Position numbers and translations under genes: made by a program. The notes below the pieces were generated by a model that was not told where the DNA came from, searched no databases, and worked only from the letters and a program-made list of their open reading frames with translations. A stretch of DNA of 64,000 bases from NCBI GenBank assembly GCA_023379675.1, contig JAMCPL010000007.1, forward strand, positions 43,637 to 107,636. Direction: 5' to 3'. Of this stretch, positions 13,240 to 22,630 are shown piece by piece. Origin of the DNA: Actinomycetota bacterium. Lineage in GTDB: Bacteria > Actinomycetota > Acidimicrobiia > Acidimicrobiales > JAMCPL01. The stretch's first letter is position 1. The number at the start of each line of letters is the position of its first letter.

Positions 13240-13268
13240 TTGTAAGCCAGCAACAAGCGCTCTATATA
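13240..13268 (+). promoter_or_regulatory. Candidate promoter TTGTAA-N17-TATATA upstream of the GGDEF-EAL gene
   Basis: -35 13240-13245, -10 13263-13268. Confidence 0.45.
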
Positions 13269-13363
13269 TAATGGCATGCATAGTGCAGCACACGCGGGAA
13301 ATTGCCTGGCATACCGCGGAAGAAAGCAATACGATGCATGATGCTGAACAGGCATAAAGTATC

Positions 13364-16015
13364 ATGGTAAGTACGCGGCACGATACGATTGGCGGTGGCA
13401 GCAGCCACGACCCCAGCGCTACAACCATAACCATGACTTCCATGGCCCGGCGCACCACCTCAACCGGCAATGCGGCAAGCGGGCCAAAGGAACATCTACC
13501 GGCATCACTTCAGCAGGATCCGCTGGCATGGTACCGTACGCAACACATAAGGGTAGCCATTGCAGCATCCGTGCTGGTCATCCTGACAACCTCCATCTAT
13601 ATTTCCGTAAAAACTCATCCCCTGTACGGCAAGCCGTTTTTTATGTCTCTGGCCGTCTTTGTCGTTGTCACTATGATTTCGGCCTGGTTGTACAGCTGGA
13701 GAAGGTTGCCGGCCATATTGCATGCTAATCGGCCACTCTATATTTTGTACATCTGGTCAATCATTGACATATCGGCGATTGCCCTAGCCGTAGCTCTTAC
13801 TGGTGGCGCACGCTCAGAAGTGTACCTCGCGTATTTCGTGCTATTGCTCTTTCTCGCTGGCAGTGCATACCCGCTGGCATCCCGCATAGCACTCAGCATC
13901 CTAGCGGTGGTCTCGTACATTGTGGCGCTTGGCGTCACCGGATGGCATGTCAGCGCTTCAGGGCTGACCGAGCGCATAGGCATACTGATTACCGCTGCTA
14001 CAGCAGCCGTCTTGCTGTCAGACGCCATCACAAAGGAACTCCAGATGCACAAGGCGGATCTGACCAGCAGGGCGGCGGCTGAGCACTCTCACCACATGCG
14101 TTTCCGGTCTATGCTTCAGGGTGCACCCGAAGCAATATTGACCATGGACTCAAGCGGAACAATTGACGGTCTCAATACCAAGGCGGAGGAACTTTTCGGC
14201 TATAGCGAATCTCAATTGACCGGCAGGGACATTTCAACGCTGCTGCCCAACCTCAAGGAATACGTCGAATGGGATGCTTATGTCAAGCATCCTGTTCAGC
14301 GCACAATTACAGGCAAGAATTCGCTTACAGGCAAGCTGGTCGGCAGAGACGGGCAGGCAATCACCTTGGAGGCAACCATCGGCCCCATCTCGAGTCTGAA
14401 AACCGGTACAGTCACTCGCGCGGGCATATCCAGCGACTCCACCGCAGGCAATAGCACCGGGTCTCCTGCATTTATCCTGGTCCTGCGAGATGTCACCAGG
14501 CAGCGTGAGCTCGAAGACAAGCTTGCTCACGACGCATATTACGATCCGCTGACAGAGCTTCCGAACAGGAACTTTCTCACACGCTATATTGCGGGACTAG
14601 TGGAGGGAATGCGGGATTCGAGTCATGCTGTTGGTACTGCGAGCGTGGTCACCATGGGCAAACTACCGATGTCACCGGCCGGAATACGCTTCGACGAAGC
14701 ACCACCAGCCGGAGCCGGCGGCATCACCGATCCAGCGCTTACAGTGAATGGCGCAAGTTTCGTGAGCGCCGGTACCGTGCCCAGAGCGACACCGGACAGC
14801 AATCCATCCGCCCACCTGCCCACTTCCGGCGGGACAATCCTCTACCTTGATATAGATGGATTCAAAAAAGTCAACGACACCAAAGGTCATGACATCGGAG
14901 ACAAGATTCTTCATTCAGTTGCAGACCGCCTGAAGTCCAACATACGTCGCGGCGACATCATGTCGCGCTACGATAGCGATGAATTCGTTATCGTAGCTCA
15001 CGATATACACGATGAAAAGTCAGCCGTCGCTTACGCCAACCACATACTACGCTCCTTCGATAATCCCTTCACGCACGATAACATTGGCATACTCCTTAAT
15101 GCTCATGTCGGGTTCGCCATCATGAATCCCGATGAGGGATGCGAAGATGCCATAGGCAACGCAGCCATGGCAATGGACAAGGCGAAGAAGCGCAACAACG
15201 GTAGAGCCGTGGCCTTCACTGCTGAGCTTGCATCCAGGATCAATGACAGGATTGCCATCGAATATGATTTGCATAACGCTCTTCACGAGCATCAATTCTT
15301 CTTGGCGTACCAGCCAATCGTGTCACTGTCCACCAGCAAAGTGGCTGGTTTCGAAGCCCTGGTGCGATGGAGCCACCCTAAGCGAGGTATCGTGCCGCCT
15401 TTGAGTTTTATCCCTGTGGCGGAAGATGCCGGCTATATCGCGGATATAGGAAGATGGGTGCTGGAGGAATCCTGCCTGCAACTGGCCACCCTGCACAGGG
15501 CAAATGCAGAAGCATCGAATCTATCCATGTCGGTTAACGTATCCAGCCGGCAGCTCGACTCCGATGCGATAATATCAGATATTGCAAATACGCTGGAAGT
15601 ATCCGGACTCCGACCGGACAGGCTTGTGCTGGAGATTACCGAATCTTGCCTTATTGAGGACTTGAAACAAGCTGTCAGGCGATTGGAGACAATCAAGAAC
15701 CTAGGTGTAAGGATATCCCTGGATGACTTCGGCACCGGCTACTCTTCTCTTACCTGGCTGTCACGACTGCCGATAGACGTGGTAAAGATTGACAAGTCGT
15801 TCATAGATCGGCTCGGCTCTCACGATGACGTCATCATAGCGGCCATTTTGAGCGTTGCCAGTACCTTCGACCTGCAGGTGATAGCCGAAGGCATTGAGAA
15901 GGAGGAGCAGTCAAGGCTACTCACGGCCTTGGGCTGCCAGTTGGCTCAAGGCTACCTGTTCGGCAAGCCGCTTCCGATGATTGAGGCCGCAACCTTGGCT
16001 ATAGGTACGCCCTGA
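13364..16015 (+). CDS. Membrane PAS-GGDEF(degenerate)-EAL protein
   Basis: N-terminal hydrophobic segments; PAS region ILTMDSSGTIDGLNTKAEELFGY; DPLTELPNRNFL...LDIDGFKKVND...RYDSDEF; EALVRW, NVSSRQL, EITES, DDFGTGYSS, EGIEKEEQ. Confidence 0.93.
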   Translation: MVSTRHDTIGGGSSHDPSATTITMTSMARRTTSTGNAASGPKEHLPASLQQDPLAWYRTQHIRVAIAASVLVILTTSIYISVKTHPLYGKPFFMSLAVFVVVTMISAWLYSWRRLPAILHANRPLYILYIWSIIDISAIALAVALTGGARSEVYLAYFVLLLFLAGSAYPLASRIALSILAVVSYIVALGVTGWHVSASGLTERIGILITAATAAVLLSDAITKELQMHKADLTSRAAAEHSHHMRFRSMLQGAPEAILTMDSSGTIDGLNTKAEELFGYSESQLTGRDISTLLPNLKEYVEWDAYVKHPVQRTITGKNSLTGKLVGRDGQAITLEATIGPISSLKTGTVTRAGISSDSTAGNSTGSPAFILVLRDVTRQRELEDKLAHDAYYDPLTELPNRNFLTRYIAGLVEGMRDSSHAVGTASVVTMGKLPMSPAGIRFDEAPPAGAGGITDPALTVNGASFVSAGTVPRATPDSNPSAHLPTSGGTILYLDIDGFKKVNDTKGHDIGDKILHSVADRLKSNIRRGDIMSRYDSDEFVIVAHDIHDEKSAVAYANHILRSFDNPFTHDNIGILLNAHVGFAIMNPDEGCEDAIGNAAMAMDKAKKRNNGRAVAFTAELASRINDRIAIEYDLHNALHEHQFFLAYQPIVSLSTSKVAGFEALVRWSHPKRGIVPPLSFIPVAEDAGYIADIGRWVLEESCLQLATLHRANAEASNLSMSVNVSSRQLDSDAIISDIANTLEVSGLRPDRLVLEITESCLIEDLKQAVRRLETIKNLGVRISLDDFGTGYSSLTWLSRLPIDVVKIDKSFIDRLGSHDDVIIAAILSVASTFDLQVIAEGIEKEEQSRLLTALGCQLAQGYLFGKPLPMIEAATLAIGTP

Positions 16016-16151
16016 CCACCCATCTACTGGCCGGTTGATGATTCTCATCACGTAGTTGCGGCGTTCCTCTCCATGCGCCGGAGCGGTTGTGCCGTACCTC
16101 TTCTGAACCGTCCACCGGATGGTTACACAGTACCAGGCGCCCGCGCGAACA

Positions 16152-17120
16152 CTACGTTTCTGGCGTTGTGCCCTGCGGGCTGATGCCCCAACGGGCAAGC
16201 CAGCTGGTACCTGGCGTTATCTCAACAATGTCTTCATGTGACTGGAATGCATTCGGCGCGCAGGTCATGGGTTCTACGGCAAGCGCCTTGCGCCGATCGT
16301 TCCCCAGAGACACGTCGTCAGCCGTGTATAGTTGCACGTATTTGAATGATCCGTCCATCCAAACGGTAACGTCACGGTGAAGGAACGGCCGGCTCACGCA
16401 TACACTGGCTATTCCCTCTGCGTCCCGTAGCAGGCCGGTATATGACGTGTCCAGTGACAACCCGCCAAGAGTAGTAGGTTGGTTGAGGTCAAACTGGCTA
16501 CCCGCCACTTTATGGGTTTGCGACGGTATCATACGTGCGTCCACCAGCAGTATGTCGGTAGCCGGAACTTGCACTACGCACTCTGCAACCGAGTGCCCAT
16601 CCATCGCCAGGTAAGGGTGGAATCCGAGTCCAAAGGGCACGGCCTTGTTCCCCGGCGTGGAGACGACCGTCTTCACGACGAGCCCGTCCCTACCAAGCCT
16701 GTACTCCACCTCCATGTGCAACCACCATGGGTAAGCAGGCTGTGGCGCCAGAGTACAGCTAAGGCAGCAATAGTTCTGAGTGATACTGGACAGCTGCCAA
16801 TCAATGTGACGTACCAGGCCATGGATGGCATTGTGCCTCTCCGGTTCGTTTATAGGTACCGTCGCGTGCTCGGCGTTGAACGAATAATTGCCATCACGGA
16901 TCCGGTTGGGCCACGGAGCCAGTACCTGACCTCTTGCCGACTGGCATATCTCATCCTCATCGAATCCCGCCACAACGGGTATGCCGCCCGCAGTGTACGT
17001 GCGCAGCGTCGCGCCAACGCTTGCGACCACGGCCCGTTGGTCACCGTATGCAATCTCATGCTGCGTCCCTGACAGGGGTAAAGTCTTGGCCGTATTCTTA
17101 GTCACGCAATTACTGGCCAT
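16152..17120 (-). CDS. Aldose 1-epimerase family protein (GalM-like)
   Basis: VLAPWPNRIRDGNY, NAIHGLVRHIDW, PFGLGFHPYLAM; start reassigned to ATG 17120 (MASNCVTKN) from ORF start 17294. Confidence 0.85.
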   Translation of the reverse strand: MASNCVTKNTAKTLPLSGTQHEIAYGDQRAVVASVGATLRTYTAGGIPVVAGFDEDEICQSARGQVLAPWPNRIRDGNYSFNAEHATVPINEPERHNAIHGLVRHIDWQLSSITQNYCCLSCTLAPQPAYPWWLHMEVEYRLGRDGLVVKTVVSTPGNKAVPFGLGFHPYLAMDGHSVAECVVQVPATDILLVDARMIPSQTHKVAGSQFDLNQPTTLGGLSLDTSYTGLLRDAEGIASVCVSRPFLHRDVTVWMDGSFKYVQLYTADDVSLGNDRRKALAVEPMTCAPNAFQSHEDIVEITPGTSWLARWGISPQGTTPET

Positions 17121-17225
17121 GCACTGACCCAGGTAGCCGCCCGGCGCGCATGCCGCACCAAGCCGGCAAAGCCCCAGCTCTATCGTTGACCACGCACTTC
17201 CTTTCCACTCGACACGAGGACCGGG

Positions 17226-17268
17226 GCAGCCCTCCCGAGCCGGTGACGAGCCGGCACGGGAGGGCTGC
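17226..17268. repeat. Strong inverted repeat/hairpin GCAGCCCTCCCG-A-GCCGG-TGACGAG-CCGGC-A-CGGGAGGGCTGC
   Basis: 12 bp + A.A mismatch + 5 bp stem, 7-nt loop, in the divergent galM-surE intergenic region. Confidence 0.85.
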
Positions 17269-17562
17269 ATATCTACGAGGTGGATATGTCCCAATATATT
17301 ATGCTATACCTTGAAGTATCGATATGGAAGCCGGTAAGTCAACATGCATGGGCTAGGTACAAGCCAGCATCATTACACATGCCGGATAATGGCCATGGGC
17401 CTGATCGGTGGCTCATGGCTGCCTGATGCGTGCGTCCACGCCGATCGTGCGTACCAACCAGTCAGTATGGCCCTAGATGCGTTGGTCCTGACACTGGCTA
17501 CGAGGCCAGCCTCAACGTTGGCCCCGGCATCTGGCATAAATCTTCCGGCAGGAGATGGATAG

Positions 17563-18516
17563 GTGCGAGTACTCATCACTAATGACGACGGGATCATGGC
17601 CCCGGGGATAGCCGCTCTGGCCGCTTCTGCATCACGGGCCGGACACGAAGTATTGGTGGCTGCGCCGCTGACCGATTACAGCGGATCGTCCGCTGCAGTC
17701 GGTCCCGTCTACGAACGCGCATCTGTAAGTTACAAGGCATTTGACCTCGTTGGACTTGACGGCATCCCCAGCTATGGCTTAGACGCATCACCTGCTTTGA
17801 GCGTTCTCCTGTGCTGCCTTGGCGCTTTCGGGCCTCCGCCAGAACTGGTGCTGTCCGGCATTAATCACGGCGCCAACATCGGGCGCTCCGTCCTGCACTC
17901 CGGAACGGTGGGTGCCGCCTTGACTGCAGCTCACTTCCATATCAGCGCAATTGCAGTCTCGATAAAGTATGGCCCGGATCCCGTACCTTGGGAAACACCG
18001 GCAGCCTTGGCCCAGCAACTGGCTGGCAAGATAGCCGGTGCACCCGCTGGTACCGTGCTGAACCTGAATGTGCCAAACGTGCCACTGGAACAGCTGAAGG
18101 GTATCTCGTGGGGGTCCCTCGGTCGAAGTGGCCTTATCAAAGCTGCTGCAGCGGGCATGGGGACAGATAGGTCAGGAACACTTCCGAGATTATCCGTACA
18201 GGCATCGGCTCGCACAGAGTCCAGCACTCGGGCTCGCCTGCTGGATGCACCCGACCAAACTACAGGGTCTATCACACTGGAATTGGCCTCATATGCAACA
18301 GGTTCGACACCGACTGGACTCACTACAGAAATGCCATCGATCGAAATGGACACCGATGCAGATCTGATTGCGCGGGGGTATGCCTCCGTAACGCCACTTG
18401 CCGCCACGCGTGAGTCTACAGACCCAGCCACCAGCACTTTCGTCCGGCAGGCTATAGAAGAAATGCTGGACTTGCGCGCGGACTTGCGCGCTACCGCTGC
18501 AACTGATAGTGTCTAG
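17563..18516 (+). CDS. surE: 5'/3'-nucleotidase SurE
   Basis: MRVLITNDDGIMAPGIAALA, APLTDYSGSSAAVG, VLSGINHGANIGRSVLHSGTVGAALTA. Confidence 0.95.
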   Translation: MRVLITNDDGIMAPGIAALAASASRAGHEVLVAAPLTDYSGSSAAVGPVYERASVSYKAFDLVGLDGIPSYGLDASPALSVLLCCLGAFGPPPELVLSGINHGANIGRSVLHSGTVGAALTAAHFHISAIAVSIKYGPDPVPWETPAALAQQLAGKIAGAPAGTVLNLNVPNVPLEQLKGISWGSLGRSGLIKAAAAGMGTDRSGTLPRLSVQASARTESSTRARLLDAPDQTTGSITLELASYATGSTPTGLTTEMPSIEMDTDADLIARGYASVTPLAATRESTDPATSTFVRQAIEEMLDLRADLRATAATDSV

Positions 18517-18766
18517 CCCTATCAAGAAGAAGCAACCAGTTACGGCAGCCGGGCAGTTATGCTCTGCCACAGTTGCCGAGGAGGTAGATAGACTCAAGCA
18601 CTTAGGGTAGCTCAGGTAGCACCTCGTATGGACATCTAAGCAAGTCCAGGTTCGATTGCCCTTTCCGGCATCGTGCCGCGAGTTGAATGCACAGTACGCC
18701 GAGCGCCCGCATCGACACCAACCCAATAGAGCTGACTAGAAATTCACAGCCCAAAGGAGAAATGTT

Positions 18767-19456
18767 ATGCGGAAGCAAAGCGTCTATGCTGTCGCGGTTG
18801 CGTCGATGATTGCTGCAGGTGCAGCAATGGGTCGGCACGAGACCGGAAAGAGCAACAGCAACTATCAAACTTTCAATAGAAAACAACTAAGTTACGTAAG
18901 ACAGGAGCAACCCGGTATCGCTACATATAGCGCGCCAAGCTGGTCGCGGAAACAGGGACATGCCATACACGCGATGTATGAAACAGATCTCGGCGGGTGG
19001 TCGCAACGATCGGCCTTCTTGCAGCAACCTTCCACATCACTGCTGAGGAGCACACCAAGTGTACGGCTGCAAGGCACGCTCACCGTACAGCTTGCATCGT
19101 TGAGGATCCCACCACCACCACCACCACCTCGGCGCCCAACCCAACCCGCTCCGGATCCGGCACAACCAGTGGCAAATCCACGCCCGGTTCAGCCGCCGGC
19201 GACTGAACCGGCGCCATCCGCGGGCGGCATATGGGCGGCGTTACGGCAATGCGAGTCAGGTGGCAACTATTCGGCTGACACGGGCAACGGGTACTACGGA
19301 GCCTACCAGTTCACGCTCTCCACATGGTACTCTCTCGGCGAGGCAGGACTACCCTCTCAAGCGCCACCGGCACTTCAGGACGCTGCTGCAAAGGCTCTCG
19401 AGAGTAGGGCAGGATGGGGACAGTGGCCGGTGTGCTCGCAGCAGCTTGGCCTGTAA
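18767..19456 (+). CDS. Resuscitation-promoting-factor-like transglycosylase (secreted, Pro-rich linker)
   Basis: Signal-like N-terminus; PPPPPPP/PAPDP linker; IWAALRQCESGGNYSADTGNGYYGAYQFTLSTWYSLG...RAGWGQWPVC; AAAGGAG RBS. Confidence 0.88.
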   Translation: MRKQSVYAVAVASMIAAGAAMGRHETGKSNSNYQTFNRKQLSYVRQEQPGIATYSAPSWSRKQGHAIHAMYETDLGGWSQRSAFLQQPSTSLLRSTPSVRLQGTLTVQLASLRIPPPPPPPRRPTQPAPDPAQPVANPRPVQPPATEPAPSAGGIWAALRQCESGGNYSADTGNGYYGAYQFTLSTWYSLGEAGLPSQAPPALQDAAAKALESRAGWGQWPVCSQQLGL

Positions 19457-19639
19457 ACACGCACAACCACTATCAAGTACTAGCATGGGATACGCCAGAG
19501 CGCATATAGCGGAGCATTGTCAAATCTGACATCCTCCCTATGACTTCCTCGAAACGGTCTGCGGCGGCACAGTGATCATGACCCAACCTTTGAATGGTGC
19601 GATCCTGCCTGGACGGACGACCGGTATCGGATCGTGCCT

Positions 19640-20647
19640 CTACGCACCTGCTCTTGCACGTATCTGAGCAACAAGCTTTGTCCTGCTGAGATCATGAGCA
19701 ACCCGTAACGCCGATGTAATGGCCTTGGCCGAAGATGATCCGTGGCTGATTATGCATATGCCGTCGATGCCGAGCAGCATCGCTCCTCCAACGCTGTCAG
19801 GATCCAATCTCTCGACAACTGGTGCAAGGTGCTCGAAAAGAACCTTACCTGCTGCTTTAGTGGATTCATCTTGTCCAATCGCACCCATGAGCGCGTCCAC
19901 GAAGAATCCCAGTGCGCCTTCCAGTGCCTTGAGAGCCACGTTACCTGTGAATCCGTCGGTGACCACAACGTCCACCGCCCCTTTCATCAGATCCCTGCCT
20001 TCGACATTGCCGGTAAAATCAAATCCAGGATCATCCATGCCACCAATAATCTCGTGGGCCTCTTTTACCTGGCTATTACCCTTCCCCGCCTCTTCCCCGA
20101 TAGACAATAATCCCACCCTCGGCCTATCTATTCCGTACCTGGCAGAACTGAAGACGGCACCCATCATGGCAAACTGCGCAAGCATACCAGCCGAACACTC
20201 TACGTTGGCACCAGAATCCAGCAAAACCGTAGGCGTGGGAGCAAGATTAGGGATGGGAGTCGCAATGGCAGGTCGCTGTATTCCCTTGACCCTGCCTATC
20301 CTGAACAGCGCGCTTGCCATAGTTGCTCCCGTATTGCCGGCGCTCACCATGGCACACGCTTTGCCGTCCCTAACTAGATCAGCAGAACGAACCAACGACG
20401 AATCCTTCTTTCGGCGCACTCCCAAAGCAGGGTCTTCGTCCATAGCAATCACTTCGCTGCAATCGACAACCGGTATGCCGCCAGTGTCTTCCAGTTTACC
20501 GGATTGGCCGACTAGAACTACAGGAATACCATATTGCTCGTACGCAATCCTGGCCCCTTTGACTATCTCCTCAGGTGCCTTGTCGCCCCCCATGGCATCC
20601 AGCGCTACAGGCTGCGGCCCGGGTTGCGGAACATGGTCACTGGCCAC
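19640..20647 (-). CDS. plsX: Phosphate acyltransferase PlsX
   Basis: VALDAMGGDKAPEEIVKGA, MVSAGNTGATMASAL, VVTDGFTGNVALKALEG. Confidence 0.97.
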   Translation of the reverse strand: MASDHVPQPGPQPVALDAMGGDKAPEEIVKGARIAYEQYGIPVVLVGQSGKLEDTGGIPVVDCSEVIAMDEDPALGVRRKKDSSLVRSADLVRDGKACAMVSAGNTGATMASALFRIGRVKGIQRPAIATPIPNLAPTPTVLLDSGANVECSAGMLAQFAMMGAVFSSARYGIDRPRVGLLSIGEEAGKGNSQVKEAHEIIGGMDDPGFDFTGNVEGRDLMKGAVDVVVTDGFTGNVALKALEGALGFFVDALMGAIGQDESTKAAGKVLFEHLAPVVERLDPDSVGGAMLLGIDGICIISHGSSSAKAITSALRVAHDLSRTKLVAQIRARAGA

Positions 20648-20650
20648 CGT

Positions 20651-20830
20651 CTAGTCGACCTCGACCACCTGGCGACCTTTATACCATCCACAGTTGGGAC
20701 ACACCACATGAGGCAGCTTGGCATTGTGGCACTGCGGGCAGAGGCTCCTGGCAGGAGGACTCAACTTCCAATTGGCGGCACGCCTCTGCCTATGCTTAGC
20801 CCTAGAAGTCTTCTTCTTCGGTACCGGCAC
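20651..20830 (-). CDS. rpmF: 50S ribosomal protein L32 (bL32, CxxC...CxxC type); absent from ORF track (59 aa)
   Basis: Reverse translation from GTG 20830: MPVPKKKTSRAKHRQRRAANWKLSPPARSLCPQCHNAKLPHVVCPNCGWYKGRQVVEVD*. Confidence 0.95.
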   Translation of the reverse strand: MPVPKKKTSRAKHRQRRAANWKLSPPARSLCPQCHNAKLPHVVCPNCGWYKGRQVVEVD

Positions 20831-20946
20831 TTTATTTTCACCTCAATTCCTAGTTGTAACCAATATTCGATCCCCAAGCCCGCCCCGACCTACAGATCTT
20901 AGCACCACAGGCGGTCGTTGAAATAATCACTCGTGCGACTAACCGC

Positions 20947-21513
20947 CTAGCGGCGGGCAGATGCTAAACCGCAAGCACAATCCTCATGGTTCAGATCAGC
21001 GCCACACCCAGGGCATAGACCTTTACAGCCTTCAGCACACAGGGGAGCAAGCGGCAGGCTGGTCAGTAGCATGTCTCTTACCAGGGGCTCTAGATCTATG
21101 ATGCCACCGGTGATCGGATAGACCAGACCGTCATCAGCATCTTGACGGTACATCTCGTGTACCGGAACTGTAAGCAACCCTCCAATCTCGATCAGACACC
21201 TCCGGCATGTGCCTTCCCACTCTGCAGACAGCACTCCATCAACAAGGATGGTGACTCCCTCCGCCACCAGCCCGAGAGATATATCGACCAGGTTCGACGG
21301 CGGTACAGCGCTCCCCAGGCAACTCAAACCATCGATTCCCACACGTATCACCACTTGTCGATGCACGCCTCGCTCGCGCCAGAATGCCTCCGCAGGAAGG
21401 CACAGCGAGGAACTCGCATGAGGTGACCGCCTTGCGCCCCAACTCGTGGCACTCCGATCCGAGCTACCGTCCCGCAGGGTCTCCGACCTGGATGGATGGC
21501 TTCGATTGCTCAT
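20947..21513 (-). CDS. DUF177/YceD family protein
   Basis: GTCRRCLIEIGGLLTVPVHEMY...LAPLCAEGCKGLCPGCGADLNHEDCAC; between coaD block and rpmF. Confidence 0.9.
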   Translation of the reverse strand: MSNRSHPSRSETLRDGSSDRSATSWGARRSPHASSSLCLPAEAFWRERGVHRQVVIRVGIDGLSCLGSAVPPSNLVDISLGLVAEGVTILVDGVLSAEWEGTCRRCLIEIGGLLTVPVHEMYRQDADDGLVYPITGGIIDLEPLVRDMLLTSLPLAPLCAEGCKGLCPGCGADLNHEDCACGLASARR

Positions 21514-22628
21514 TGCTTGTCTTGATCAAAAAAGTTACCGCCCCCTTCATCTTCGTTCCCCTCGCTCGACGCGCGCAACGGAGGCTCAGTCACCATGGGG
21601 CGCCTCCTGCCTGCGGCATCTCCCCTCTTCTCGGGCACGTTACCGGCATCGCCTTTATCAGTAGCTGCATGCTGCATGGCAGGACCGGTTGCAGGCTGCT
21701 GCGCTGGAGGTATCCTGTCGCGGTGTCCGCTGCCAGCACGAGGCTGGTCCCTGACCATCTCGACCTGAGATCCGCTGCGACCACTATGCTGCAGCCCGTC
21801 GCCGGCAGTATCAGGCTGGTCCCTGACCATCTCTACCCTGGCACCGGCATCCGTGGCACCTGGTTCACTCCTCGCTCCGGCACTCCCCACACCTGGCGCT
21901 ATGGACATATTAGAACTCACCGGCCTGACTCCACCAGGCTTTTGTGATGGCCGACCTCCAGCACCTCCAGCATCATCGCTGCTACGGTCACTACCGCCTG
22001 CCACGGAACCCATCAGGGCTCCGCCTGCCTCCGGATCTCTCGCCATCACTCCCTTGGGAGCGCCTCGCTCCGAAGCGTGGACCGGTGCAGCGGCATCAGG
22101 GTGTGAGGCACCTGAAGCAGGAGTCTTCATGCGCTCGCGCCCATCCTTCACAGACCTGAGCACGCGTTCAAGAGAGACCTCGAACGCAGCCAGCCTCTTG
22201 TCGCAGTACTCGTCAACCTCACGTTTCACCTGCTTGGCAGTATCTTTCGCTTCGTCGACAATGTGCTGAGCGGCACGCTTCGCTTCACGCACCATCTCGC
22301 TCCTCTGCACCATACGCTCAGCCTGTGCTCGTACTTCATCAAGGATCTCCCGTGCTTCACGATCTCGCTCAGCCATAAATTCCGCTCTGTCCTCCAGCAT
22401 CTGGCGAGCCTCCGCCAACTCTCCTGGCAGTGCATCGAGCGCTTCACCTAGGAGCGCTGCCATCTGCTCCCGATTCACTCTGACCGATGGCGACAGAGGA
22501 ATCTGCCGTGCCTCATCAAGCAATGACAGTGCCTCATGCAACAGTGCCTCGCTACGGATATCGAAGCTCCTGGCGTGCTTGGCCACTCTCTGTAACGCTT
22601 CCCTGGTCTTTGCGGAGTCTTCCTTCAT
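21510..22628 (-). CDS. Coiled-coil (DivIVA-/AtpF-like) protein with Gly/Pro-rich C-terminal tail ending FFDQDKQ
   Basis: Heptad-like ELAEARQMLEDRAEFMAERDREAREILDEVRAQAERMVQRSEMV; disordered tail with repeated VEMVRDQP. Confidence 0.75.
   Translation of the reverse strand: MKEDSAKTREALQRVAKHARSFDIRSEALLHEALSLLDEARQIPLSPSVRVNREQMAALLGEALDALPGELAEARQMLEDRAEFMAERDREAREILDEVRAQAERMVQRSEMVREAKRAAQHIVDEAKDTAKQVKREVDEYCDKRLAAFEVSLERVLRSVKDGRERMKTPASGASHPDAAAPVHASERGAPKGVMARDPEAGGALMGSVAGGSDRSSDDAGGAGGRPSQKPGGVRPVSSNMSIAPGVGSAGARSEPGATDAGARVEMVRDQPDTAGDGLQHSGRSGSQVEMVRDQPRAGSGHRDRIPPAQQPATGPAMQHAATDKGDAGNVPEKRGDAAGRRRPMVTEPPLRASSEGNEDEGGGNFFDQDKQ
21741..21839. repeat. Two-copy direct repeat AGGCTGGTCCCTGACCATCTC(G/T)ACC, 72-bp period, coding (VEMVRDQP x2)
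   Basis: Copies begin at 21741 and 21813. Confidence 0.9.
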
Positions 22629-22630
22629 TT

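Noticed and set aside
18517-18766. ydaO-type (c-di-AMP) riboswitch upstream of the Rpf-like gene
   Set aside because: Actinobacterial rpf genes can have one, but I could not recognise the conserved motif by eye; a covariance scan would decide
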